A stretch of DNA of 50,499 nt from Syntrophomonadaceae bacterium (GTDB lineage Bacteria; Bacillota; Syntrophomonadia; Syntrophomonadales; Syntrophomonadaceae). Location of the stretch: assembly GCA_028706315.1 (NCBI GenBank), contig JAQWBP010000012.1, positions 1 to 50,499 of the forward strand. Reading direction: 5' to 3'. Made by a program: the position numbers and the translations under genes. Under the pieces are notes generated by a model. That model saw nothing but the letters and a program-made list of their open reading frames with translations, was not told the DNA's origin and did no database searches. Below are positions 16,635 through 23,872 of this stretch, piece after piece. Positions within the stretch are counted from its first letter, which is position 1. Each line of letters begins with the position of its first letter.

Positions 16635-17465
16635 TTATTGCGCAGCAGGCTGATTTTTAATGGCCTTATCCATTATCGTTAGTCTTTCTTCCTCAGATAC
16701 GCCAGCTAAAACCTCATTGATTTTGCTAGCCAGCTCAGTGTTGCCTTTTTTCAAACCTACAGCAATAGCAACATCGTCGTCTGAGGCTTCAAAGCCTTTG
16801 CCGTCTGCAAATTCAACCATCGCAAATTTGGGATTGGCAGCTGTTGCAGAAACCCCTTCGGGTCTTTCCGAAATATATCCATCAATAATACCTGATTCCA
16901 GGGCTACACGCATGGCTGTAAAATCAGTCATAGCAGTCTGCTTGGCTACAGCAGGAATTTGCTCAATAACGGAATAATGAAAAGTATTCAGCTGTGCCGT
17001 AACTTTGGCTCCTGAAAAATCCTCTAGACTAGTGGCTTGTTCATATTGTGAGCCTTTCTGAACAACCATAACTAAGTCAGACCGGTAGTAGTGATCGGAA
17101 AAATCAATAGTCTTTTTTCTTGTCGCAGTTGGCGACATACCAGCTATGATGCCGTCTATGGTACCAGATTGTACAGCAGGTGGCAGACCATCCCACTCGG
17201 TTTTAACTATGACTAACTTTTTACCCATGCCGTCAGCTAAGATTTTAGCAATTTCTACGTCATATCCACCAGCAAACTCTTTAGTGCCGGAAATAGGAAC
17301 AGCACCATTAGCATCTGTAGATTGAGTCCAATTAAATGGAGGATAATTACACTCAAGGCCAACCTTAAATTCTTCAGATTCACCTGAATTTCCGCAGCCA
17401 ACTATAGAGATGCACAACCCCATTACTAAGACTGCGCATACAACAAGTAACACTTTTTTCCTCAT
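16635..17465 (-). CDS. Amino acid ABC transporter substrate-binding lipoprotein
   Basis: 276-aa extracellular solute-binding protein, family 3. A lipoprotein signal peptide is evident: basic MRKK, a hydrophobic core and the lipobox SIVGC, making Cys24 the lipidated residue. The mature part has the family 3 landmarks GYDVEIAKILADGMGK (about 67-82), IIAGMSPTATRKKTIDFSDHYY and the second-lobe segments. It captures the substrate outside the membrane and hands it to the permease. The ligand cannot be decided from sequence. It is the first gene of the operon. Confidence 0.93.
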   Translation of the reverse strand: MRKKVLLVVCAVLVMGLCISIVGCGNSGESEEFKVGLECNYPPFNWTQSTDANGAVPISGTKEFAGGYDVEIAKILADGMGKKLVIVKTEWDGLPPAVQSGTIDGIIAGMSPTATRKKTIDFSDHYYRSDLVMVVQKGSQYEQATSLEDFSGAKVTAQLNTFHYSVIEQIPAVAKQTAMTDFTAMRVALESGIIDGYISERPEGVSATAANPKFAMVEFADGKGFEASDDDVAIAVGLKKGNTELASKINEVLAGVSEEERLTIMDKAIKNQPAAQ

Positions 17466-17680
17466 TACTTTTCATTTCCCCTCTCTAATTTAAATTTATT
17501 AATTTACCGCACCTTAATCTAAATAATTTTACCACAAATTCTTATCTAGTGGACAACTTTACAAAGTTATCTACAAATAACGATAGAAGATTTAAAAAGA
17601 AGTGTCAGAATGTGTATAAAGCAGACGAAGAAAAGGGAATAGCACTTTTTGCCCTGCGGATGGTAGCTAGCTATAAATGC

Positions 17681-17710
17681 TTGACAATTCATAAAAGAAA
17701 AATGTAAGAT
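17681..17710 (+). promoter_or_regulatory. Promoter of the DUF134 gene
   Basis: TTGACA (17681-17686), 18-bp spacer and TAAGAT (17705-17710) lie about 40 bp before the start codon. The divergent amino acid operon must use the other side of the same intergenic region. Confidence 0.65.
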
Positions 17711-17751
17711 ATTAATGGGCATATGCACATAATGAAATCGAGGTGAAAAAA

Positions 17752-18084
17752 ATGCCAAGGCCTAGAAAGTGCAGAATGGTCGGATTTATTCCTAATAATC
17801 AATATTTCTATCCTCAACAAAGCAATAGTGAAGAAGTATGCTTGAACATTGAAGAAGTTGAAGCTATTAGGCTTTCAGATCTAGAAGGAATGGAACAAGT
17901 TGCAGCAGCAGAACTGATGAGTATTTCCAGGGGAACTTATCAAAGGATTATTAATGATGCTAGAAAGAAAATTGCTGATGCCATTATAAATGGAAAAGCT
18001 ATCCGTATAGAAGGTGGTAATTATAAATTTAAAGGTGGACATAAATCTTGTATGGGTCACTGTTGTAAAAAATTTAGAGAATGA
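17752..18084 (+). CDS. DUF134 family DNA-binding protein
   Basis: 110-aa protein starting MPRPRKCRMVGFIPNNQYFYP, the hallmark N-terminus of DUF134. A sigma-70 region 4-like helix-turn-helix occupies about 45-85 (MEQVAAAELMSISRGTYQRI). Such proteins accompany NifX- and MinD-type Fe-S genes in anaerobes and are probably their regulators. GAGGTG lies 6 nt before ATG 17752, preferred to an in-frame GTG at 17743. The tail includes CMGHCC, which could hold a metal or redox cofactor. It heads the ORP-like cluster. Confidence 0.85.
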   Translation: MPRPRKCRMVGFIPNNQYFYPQQSNSEEVCLNIEEVEAIRLSDLEGMEQVAAAELMSISRGTYQRIINDARKKIADAIINGKAIRIEGGNYKFKGGHKSCMGHCCKKFRE

Positions 18085-18211
18085 AGAGATTAAACTTAGA
18101 AGGAAAAGAAATCTAAGTTGTATATGGTTAGGAAAATTGGGGATATTTAAGAGCAAATAACTTAGCTGAATATGAGAAATTGAAAATTTAATTTATAGGA
18201 GGTATTTCAAA

Positions 18212-18580
18212 ATGAAAATTGCTATACCAGCAGAGGGGCAAAACCTAGAAAGTCAAGTAAACCGTTCATTTGGCAGAACACCCTATTTTATTATTGTTAA
18301 CAGTGACACTATGGAGTTTGATGTGATTGAAAATCAGGCTATGAATGCTCAAGGAGGAGCAGGAATTAAAGCGGGACAGACTATTGTAGATAGTGGTGCA
18401 AAAGTAGTGATTGCTTTCCAGTGTGGGCAAAATGCGGCTGATGTACTAAATGCGGCAGGTATTAAATTTTTAAAGGCGGTTCCTGGAACTATATTTGAAG
18501 TTGTTGAAAAATACAATAAGCAAGAACTTGCAGAATTAACTGATGTACATCCTGGATACCATGGTCGCGGGGGAAAATAA
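18212..18580 (+). CDS. NifX/NafY-like Fe-Mo cofactor-type protein (first copy)
   Basis: 122-aa single-domain member of the dinitrogenase iron-molybdenum cofactor family (MTH1175-like). It starts MKIAIPAEGQNLESQVNRSF and has GRTPYFIIV and the GIKAGQTIVDSGAKVVIAF core of the RNase H-like fold. Relatives bind Fe-S or Mo-Cu-S clusters. No nitrogenase genes are present, so a role in nitrogen fixation is unlikely. AGGAGG lies before the ATG, and the next gene begins 2 bp after its stop. It belongs to the cluster with two MinD-type ATPases. Confidence 0.88.
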   Translation: MKIAIPAEGQNLESQVNRSFGRTPYFIIVNSDTMEFDVIENQAMNAQGGAGIKAGQTIVDSGAKVVIAFQCGQNAADVLNAAGIKFLKAVPGTIFEVVEKYNKQELAELTDVHPGYHGRGGK

Positions 18581-18582
18581 AA

Positions 18583-19443
18583 ATGCGTATTGCTGTATTG
18601 AGCGGTAAGGGGGGGACTGGAAAAACTTTTGTTTCAGTTAACCTTGCTTATGCTGTAAAAGACATAGTTTATATCGACTGTGATGTGGAAGAACCTAACG
18701 GAGGACTTTTTTTGAAACCTCTAATAGAGCGAGAAGAAATCATAGAGGTAATGGAACCTTCCGTAGATAATGAAAAATGTAATGGATGTAAAAAATGTGT
18801 TGATTTTTGCCAGTATAATGCTCTTGCTTATGTAAATGACCAGTTGTTAATTTTTAATGAACTTTGTCATTCCTGTAGAGGATGTGTACTACTTTGTCCT
18901 GAAAAGGCCTTAGCAGAAACAAAACGGGGTATTGGGCAAATTGAGTATGGAAAATCTGCTGACGTTAAAGTACGCACAGGGATTTTAAATCCAGGAGAAG
19001 CCAACGGAATACCCATAATTCAAAAGCTGTTAAGAGATGCTGCACAGGAGAAGACAGTGGTTATTGATTGTCCACCCGGAAGCTCTTGTGCTGTTATGGA
19101 AAGTATTAAAGACAGTGATTATTGTATTTTGGTAGCCGAACCTACACTGTTTGGTGTGCATAATCTTTCTATGGTCTATGAATTAGTAAAGCTGTTTGAT
19201 AAGCCGTATGGAGTAGTTTTAAACAAGACCGTAGAAGGTGAAACAATTGCTGAAGATTATTGCCGGGAAAATAACATTCCCATCCTGATGAGAATACCTT
19301 ATGATCCGGAGATTGCTCTGTTAAACTCCAGGGGAGAGATTGCTGCAGCACATAAAGTAGAACATCTTGGCCTATTCGAGGAATTACTCGGGAAAATTAC
19401 AGGGGGGTGCAGTCTTGAAACAACTAGTTGTACTAAGTGGTAA
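18583..19443 (+). CDS. Ferredoxin-containing MinD/Mrp-type P-loop ATPase (first copy)
   Basis: 286-aa cytosolic ATPase. The deviant Walker A LSGKGGTGKT (6-15) is followed by an inserted bacterial ferredoxin domain with Cys at 66, 69, 72, 76 and 95, 98, 101, 105, enough for two [4Fe-4S] clusters. The MinD core then resumes with VVIDCPPGSS. Such pairs occur next to NifX-like proteins in strict anaerobes, as in the orange-protein complex of Desulfovibrio, where a role in cluster delivery or cell division has been proposed. It overlaps the second copy by 29 nt. Confidence 0.9.
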   Translation: MRIAVLSGKGGTGKTFVSVNLAYAVKDIVYIDCDVEEPNGGLFLKPLIEREEIIEVMEPSVDNEKCNGCKKCVDFCQYNALAYVNDQLLIFNELCHSCRGCVLLCPEKALAETKRGIGQIEYGKSADVKVRTGILNPGEANGIPIIQKLLRDAAQEKTVVIDCPPGSSCAVMESIKDSDYCILVAEPTLFGVHNLSMVYELVKLFDKPYGVVLNKTVEGETIAEDYCRENNIPILMRIPYDPEIALLNSRGEIAAAHKVEHLGLFEELLGKITGGCSLETTSCTKW

Positions 19444-20296
19444 GGGAGGTACTGGCAAAACTACTATTGCCAGCGCCCTAATAAAACTAGCTGGCCAAGG
19501 TAAAAAAGCCTTTGCTGATTGTGATGTTGATGCACCAAATCTCCATCTTATTTATTCCGCATCTGAAGATTTAACTACCAGGCCTTTTTATGGATTTAAA
19601 AAGGCGGTCAAATATGATGAGTATTGCATTGATTGTGGAATATGCGAGGAATTATGCCACTTCCAGGCCATAAAAGATGGTATTGTGAACCCTTATGAAT
19701 GTGAAGGCTGTGGTGTTTGTGAAGCTTTCTGCCCGGCCACGGATAATGAAGATAGGCCCGCGATACGTTTAGAGGACAATGTATCAGGTTATACCCGCCT
19801 TGCTCAAATTAATGGAGAAATCTTTTCTAGTGCTCAGTTAAAAATGGGTAATGGGGCTTCGGGAAAATTAGTAACCGAAGTACGAAATATTTTATTAAGT
19901 CACATCACCGATGAAGAATTAATTATTATCGATGGTTCTCCTGGTATTGGCTGTCCGGTAATTGCTTCGATAACTGGCGTAGATCTGGCATTAGTAGTAG
20001 CTGAACCGACTCTTTCAGGAATTCATGATATGAAAAGAATTATCGATACTGTCCGCCATTTTCAGGTAACTTGTCTAGTATGCATAAATAAATATGATGT
20101 TAATGTTGAAAACTCACTTGAAATTCAAAAGTATTGCCAGGGTGAGGATATACCTATGATTGGATGTATACCTTTTGATTCAATGGTAGTGAAAGCAGTT
20201 AATGCAGGTAAAACTATCGTTGATATACCAGAGAGTCCTGCTGCTAAGGCAGCAAGTGAAATATTCGATAATATATGCAAATATTGTATGCTATAA
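19415..20296 (+). CDS. Ferredoxin-containing MinD/Mrp-type P-loop ATPase (second copy)
   Basis: 293-aa paralogue of the preceding gene: Walker A SGKGGTGKTT at 8-17, ferredoxin insert with Cys at 71, 74, 77, 81 and 96, 99, 102, 106, then LIIIDGSPGIGCP of the Walker B region. The two proteins probably form a heterodimer. TTG 19415 is preferred as start because GGGGGGT lies before it and the P-loop then begins at the usual distance; another TTG lies at 19367. The 29-nt overlap with the upstream gene implies coupled translation. Confidence 0.9.
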   Translation: MKQLVVLSGKGGTGKTTIASALIKLAGQGKKAFADCDVDAPNLHLIYSASEDLTTRPFYGFKKAVKYDEYCIDCGICEELCHFQAIKDGIVNPYECEGCGVCEAFCPATDNEDRPAIRLEDNVSGYTRLAQINGEIFSSAQLKMGNGASGKLVTEVRNILLSHITDEELIIIDGSPGIGCPVIASITGVDLALVVAEPTLSGIHDMKRIIDTVRHFQVTCLVCINKYDVNVENSLEIQKYCQGEDIPMIGCIPFDSMVVKAVNAGKTIVDIPESPAAKAASEIFDNICKYCML

Positions 20297-20372
20297 AGGT
20301 AAAAACAAGAATTAACCACCTTAAATAAGATTAAACTGAAATAATATAAAAATTGAAGGGAGTTTGATAATA

Positions 20373-20732
20373 ATGAAGATTGCGGTCGCAAGTGACGGAA
20401 AATTAGTAGCACAACATTTTGGGCACTGTGAAGGTTTTAATGTTTTTAACGTGCAAGAGGGAAAAGTGATGGACAGCCAGTTTCTACAGAATCCCGGACA
20501 TAAGCCAGGTTTTCTGCCCAACTACTTAAATGAACTGGGCGTTAATATTGTTATTGCAGGCGGAATAGGTGGAGGAGCAATAGATATATTTAATGAAAAG
20601 GGCATAGAGGTAATAACTGGAGCAGATGGACCAGCTGATGAGAGTGTCAAAAAGTATTTAGAAGGAAGTTTAAAGTCTACTGGCAGTGTATGCCGGGAAC
20701 ATCAGCATCATGATAGTTGCGGAGGGCACTAA
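20373..20732 (+). CDS. NifX/NafY-like Fe-Mo cofactor-type protein (second copy)
   Basis: 119-aa second member of the same family: MKIAVASDGKLVAQHFGHC at the N-terminus and IVIAGGIGGGAIDIFNEKG in the core. Unlike the first copy it ends in a His/Cys-rich tail (CREHQHHDSCGGH) that could bind a metal ion. ATG 20373 follows a GGGAG site at a suitable distance; an in-frame TTG lies 9 nt earlier. It is the last gene of the cluster, 76 bp after the second ATPase, with a terminator at 20802. Confidence 0.88.
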   Translation: MKIAVASDGKLVAQHFGHCEGFNVFNVQEGKVMDSQFLQNPGHKPGFLPNYLNELGVNIVIAGGIGGGAIDIFNEKGIEVITGADGPADESVKKYLEGSLKSTGSVCREHQHHDSCGGH

Positions 20733-21048
20733 GGTATTACTGTAATAATGAAATACACAGTAAATAACATGGCTAACCGCCTACACATATAGTCTCTAAA
20801 TGAGCATCTTTAGCAGAGTATCATTTGCAACAGAGATGCTCTTTGCTTTGACTGCTTTTCCCAATCTAAAGTTTAGCTGCGTTTAGGTGCTTACCGAAGC
20901 TTACGGATTTTTCAATATGATATCATCAAAACTTTCGTAGTTTGTAATAGAGTAGTAGACTTTTTTGGTATATAGTATTAATTGGGATTTTCCAAAACTA
21001 AGGTAATGAAAATAGTATTAAATCGTACGGTAAGCAATGGGAGGGACT
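20733..21048. other. Intergenic region after the ORP-like cluster
   Basis: No gene is seen in this 316-bp gap. It contains the terminator at 20802-20850 and, further on, short A/T-rich stretches and an 8-bp inverted pair GCTTACCG/CGGTAAGC far apart. No convincing promoter could be assigned. Confidence 0.5.
20802..20850 (+). terminator. Terminator of the ORP-like cluster
   Basis: GAGCATCT (20802-20809) pairs with AGATGCTC (20834-20841) around a long loop with extra internal pairing possible, followed by TTTGCTTTG. Confidence 0.55.
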
Positions 21049-21798
21049 ATGAATATTAAGAATGAAATTAAGCAATTAATTCAAAATGAATTTCTTAGTA
21101 CGGGAAGGAATGACTTATTTAGAAAACCTCTGGTAGGATTTGCCTCTGCCGATGATCCTTTGTTTGCCCAGTTAAAAGAAATTATAGGACCCGAACATGT
21201 GCATCCGAAAGATATTTTGCCACAGGCTAAAACAGTTGTGGCATTTTTTATTCCTTTTTCCGAAACGGTAGTTTCAAGTAATAGGAAATTAAAAGAAGTT
21301 TCTGTAGAATGGGCTCAAGCCTATTTAGAAGCAAATATCCTGATAAATCGAGTTTCTGAAAAATTACTGCAAATGTTAGCGGAAAAGGGGATTAAAGGAG
21401 AAGGAATAAAGGCGACCCACACTTATGATGAAGAAACTCTTAAAACTTCCTGGTCACATAGAAGTGCAGCGTTTATTGCTGGACTAGGCAGGTTCGGGCT
21501 AAATAGAATGCTTATTACTCCTATTGGTGGTGCCGGAAGATATGGCAGTGTAATTATTTCTGAAAAGATTGCACCTGACCACCGCAGTGAAGAAGAATTT
21601 TGTATCTATTTTAAAGAAGGCAAATGTCAGTTTTGTTTAAATAACTGTCCTACGAAAGCTCTTACTATTAATGGTTTTGATAAGCATAAATGCCATCATC
21701 ATTTACTGGAAGTCAGTAAAGAGTTTTCTTATTTAGGGTTATGTGACGTGTGTGGGAAATGTGTTGTTGGCCCCTGCGCTATTTTATCCTCGAAATAA
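21049..21798 (+). CDS. QueG-like 4Fe-4S protein (epoxyqueuosine reductase-related)
   Basis: 249-aa iron-sulfur protein. The C-terminal CQFCLNNCP and CDVCGKCVVGPC motifs can hold two [4Fe-4S] clusters. The central SHRSAAFIAGLGRFGLNRMLITP segment resembles the cobalamin-binding domain of QueG-type proteins. It is shorter than typical QueG (about 310-380 aa) and lacks its HEAT-like end, so a true epoxyqueuosine reductase is doubtful; it may belong to the wider group of QueG-like ferredoxins common in anaerobes. ATG 21049 is chosen with GGGAGG close by; an in-frame ATG lies at 21037. It precedes miaB, another tRNA modification gene. Confidence 0.75.
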   Translation: MNIKNEIKQLIQNEFLSTGRNDLFRKPLVGFASADDPLFAQLKEIIGPEHVHPKDILPQAKTVVAFFIPFSETVVSSNRKLKEVSVEWAQAYLEANILINRVSEKLLQMLAEKGIKGEGIKATHTYDEETLKTSWSHRSAAFIAGLGRFGLNRMLITPIGGAGRYGSVIISEKIAPDHRSEEEFCIYFKEGKCQFCLNNCPTKALTINGFDKHKCHHHLLEVSKEFSYLGLCDVCGKCVVGPCAILSSK

Positions 21799-21936
21799 GG
21801 TTCACCTCTTATTTTTTAAGCAAATATGAATCTACTGTAAAAATCAAATTAGCGCCGTTTAACTTTTTGCAGCAGAGTCAAATATGCGTTATGATGTTAC
21901 TAAAATATTCAGGTTACAGTAAAGGAAGATTGGTAA

Positions 21937-23277
21937 ATGGCTCAAAATGCAGAACAGGATACGACTAAAACAAAATACTTTATTCTCACCTACGGATGCC
22001 AGATGAATGTAAGGGATTCTGAAATAATTGCTGGTTTACTTGAGTCTTCAGGCTATATGCAGGCTAATTCTCCGGAAGATAGCGATATAGTTATATTCAA
22101 TACCTGCAGTGTAAGACATTCGGCTGAAAATAAAGCGTACGGTAAGCTGGGCGAGATAACTAAAATGAAAAGGAAAGACCCCCGGAAGGTGATTGCCTTT
22201 GGGGGTTGTATGGCTCAGCTTCCTGAAGTGCGCAAAAGGCTGAAAAAGCAGGGAGTTGATATAGTATTTGGTACCCACAATATTCACAGGCTACCTTATC
22301 TTATCGATCAGTACCGCATATTTGGTGAATCAGTAGTCGAAATTTGGGACAAAGAAGGCGATATCTTAGAACCGATTCCTTCAGTTCGCAAAACGGGAGT
22401 AAGTTCGTTTGTTAATATTATGTATGGCTGCAATAATTTTTGCAGTTACTGTATAGTGCCTTATACCCGGGGTAGAGAAAGGAGCCGTCATCCGAAGGAT
22501 ATAATTCGTGAAGTGCAGCAGGTGGCAGAAACAGGTTTTAAAGAAATAACCTTTTTAGGGCAGAATGTTAACTCCTATGGCAAAGGGCTAGATGAAAAGG
22601 TTGATTTTGCTGATCTGCTCATCAAATGTACGCAAATTGATGGTATTGAACGGATACGGTTTATGACTTCTCATCCTAAGGATATGTCTGATAAGCTTAT
22701 CGATACTATTGCTGAACATGATAAATTATGTGAACATATTCATGCCCCTTTACAGGCAGGCAGTAATCGGATCTTACAAAGAATGAACCGTGGTTATACC
22801 CGTGAACACTATCTCGAACTTGCTAGTAAGATGAGAGAAAGGATCCCGGGTGTTGCACTTAGTACTGATTTAATTGTAGGTTTTCCCGGAGAGGAAGAAG
22901 AGGATTTTGCAGCTACTTTGGATATGATTAACAGGATACGCTTTGAAAGCGCCTTTACTTTCATGTATTCAGTGCGAAGCGGCACCAGAGCTGCAGAATT
23001 TGCCCAGCAGGTTCCCCTGGAAATAAAAAAAGAGCGCTTATTAAGACTAAATGAGGTTCAGTATCAGATTGCAGTTGAAATTAACCATTCGCTGGTGGGG
23101 AATACCTACGAAGTATTAGTTGAAGGCCCAAGCAAGACAGATAAAGATAAATTAACGGCTCGGACAAGAACTAATCATATTGTTATTTTTTCTGGTCCAA
23201 AACACTTAATAGGTGAGTTAATTAATGTTAGAATAACAGAAGCAAAAACTTTTTCGCTATTCGGAGAGTTAGTGTAA
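21937..23277 (+). CDS. miaB: tRNA-2-methylthio-N6-dimethylallyladenosine synthase MiaB
   Basis: 446-aa radical SAM methylthiotransferase that adds a methylthio group to i6A37 of tRNA. The N-terminal UPF0004 domain has the three auxiliary cluster Cys in YGCQMN, NTCSVRH and GGCMAQ. The radical SAM motif GCNNFCSYC lies near 164-172, and the C-terminal TRAM domain covers roughly 380-446. ATG 21937 follows AGGAAG. Its substrate is made by MiaA, encoded at 32190. This gene begins the miaB-ricF-mutS run typical of spore-forming Firmicutes. Confidence 0.97.
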   Translation: MAQNAEQDTTKTKYFILTYGCQMNVRDSEIIAGLLESSGYMQANSPEDSDIVIFNTCSVRHSAENKAYGKLGEITKMKRKDPRKVIAFGGCMAQLPEVRKRLKKQGVDIVFGTHNIHRLPYLIDQYRIFGESVVEIWDKEGDILEPIPSVRKTGVSSFVNIMYGCNNFCSYCIVPYTRGRERSRHPKDIIREVQQVAETGFKEITFLGQNVNSYGKGLDEKVDFADLLIKCTQIDGIERIRFMTSHPKDMSDKLIDTIAEHDKLCEHIHAPLQAGSNRILQRMNRGYTREHYLELASKMRERIPGVALSTDLIVGFPGEEEEDFAATLDMINRIRFESAFTFMYSVRSGTRAAEFAQQVPLEIKKERLLRLNEVQYQIAVEINHSLVGNTYEVLVEGPSKTDKDKLTARTRTNHIVIFSGPKHLIGELINVRITEAKTFSLFGELV

Positions 23278-23318
23278 GTGTAAAGCTGGTGGATAAAAAA
23301 CCGTTAGGAGGAAAATGA

Positions 23319-23708
23319 GTGACTGCAGACGAAATTATTAAATTGGCCTTTGAGTTGGGTAACTCTATTGCAGAATCAAAAGAAATTCAAGATTTAAAAG
23401 ATTTACAGGCTAAGATTTATGAAAACCGTGAAGCTTATGAGCTTATTATGCGGTTTCAGGATGCCAGAATGAAGATGGATAATAAGAAAAAAGATGGGTT
23501 GCTAGTAGCAAAACAGGAAGAAGACCATTTGGATATTCTGGAGCAAGAGTTAAATAGTAACCCGATAATTACAGAATTGATGTCAGCCCAAGAAAAATTT
23601 GACAACCTTATGCAAGCAGTATATTTTGCTATGAATCAGGCTATTACTGGTGGCGACAGTTGTTCTTCTGGCTGTGATTCATGTGGCGGGCAGTGCGGCG
23701 GACTATAA
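23319..23708 (+). CDS. ricF: YlbF/RicF family regulator with cysteine-rich tail
   Basis: 129-aa helical protein of the YlbF/YmcA family. In Bacillus subtilis RicF, with RicA and RicT, affects RNA processing by RNase Y, competence, biofilm formation and sporulation, and the complex carries [4Fe-4S] clusters. The body (about 1-108) is mostly helical and the last 15 residues hold the tail CSSGCDSCGGQC, fitting an Fe-S ligand role. The start is GTG 23319, with TAGGAGG upstream. The gene sits between miaB and mutS, as in many Clostridia. Confidence 0.9.
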   Translation: MTADEIIKLAFELGNSIAESKEIQDLKDLQAKIYENREAYELIMRFQDARMKMDNKKKDGLLVAKQEEDHLDILEQELNSNPIITELMSAQEKFDNLMQAVYFAMNQAITGGDSCSSGCDSCGGQCGGL

Positions 23709-23726
23709 GTTAAATATTTGTCAAAA

Positions 23727-23758
23727 AGGCCTGGCTCATTATAGCCAGGTCTTCTTTG
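23727..23758 (+). terminator. Hairpin terminator between ricF and mutS
   Basis: AGGCCTGGCT (23727-23736) pairs with AGCCAGGTCT (23743-23752), with one G-T pair, followed by TCTTTG. The T tract is short, so some read-through into mutS is likely. Confidence 0.65.
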
Positions 23759-23872
23759 TATGGTCTTTATTCGTATGTTTTTATACCTACCGTTTTTATC
23801 CAGCATCTGTAGTAATATAAGACTAAATTTTTAAATGATACGAGCTATAAACCGCGGGAGGGCAGTGCAAAC

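Noticed and set aside
18140-18165. GG-N10-GC spacing (about 18148-18162) as a sigma-54 promoter for the NifX-MinD cluster
   Set aside because: Only the GG and GC dinucleotides match; the other conserved bases (TGGCAC, TTGC) are mostly wrong, unlike the clear site at 42970.
18085-18211. AACTTAGA/TCTAAGTT hairpin as a terminator between DUF134 and the NifX-like gene
   Set aside because: There is no T tract, the arms are short and the gap is small for a break in the operon.
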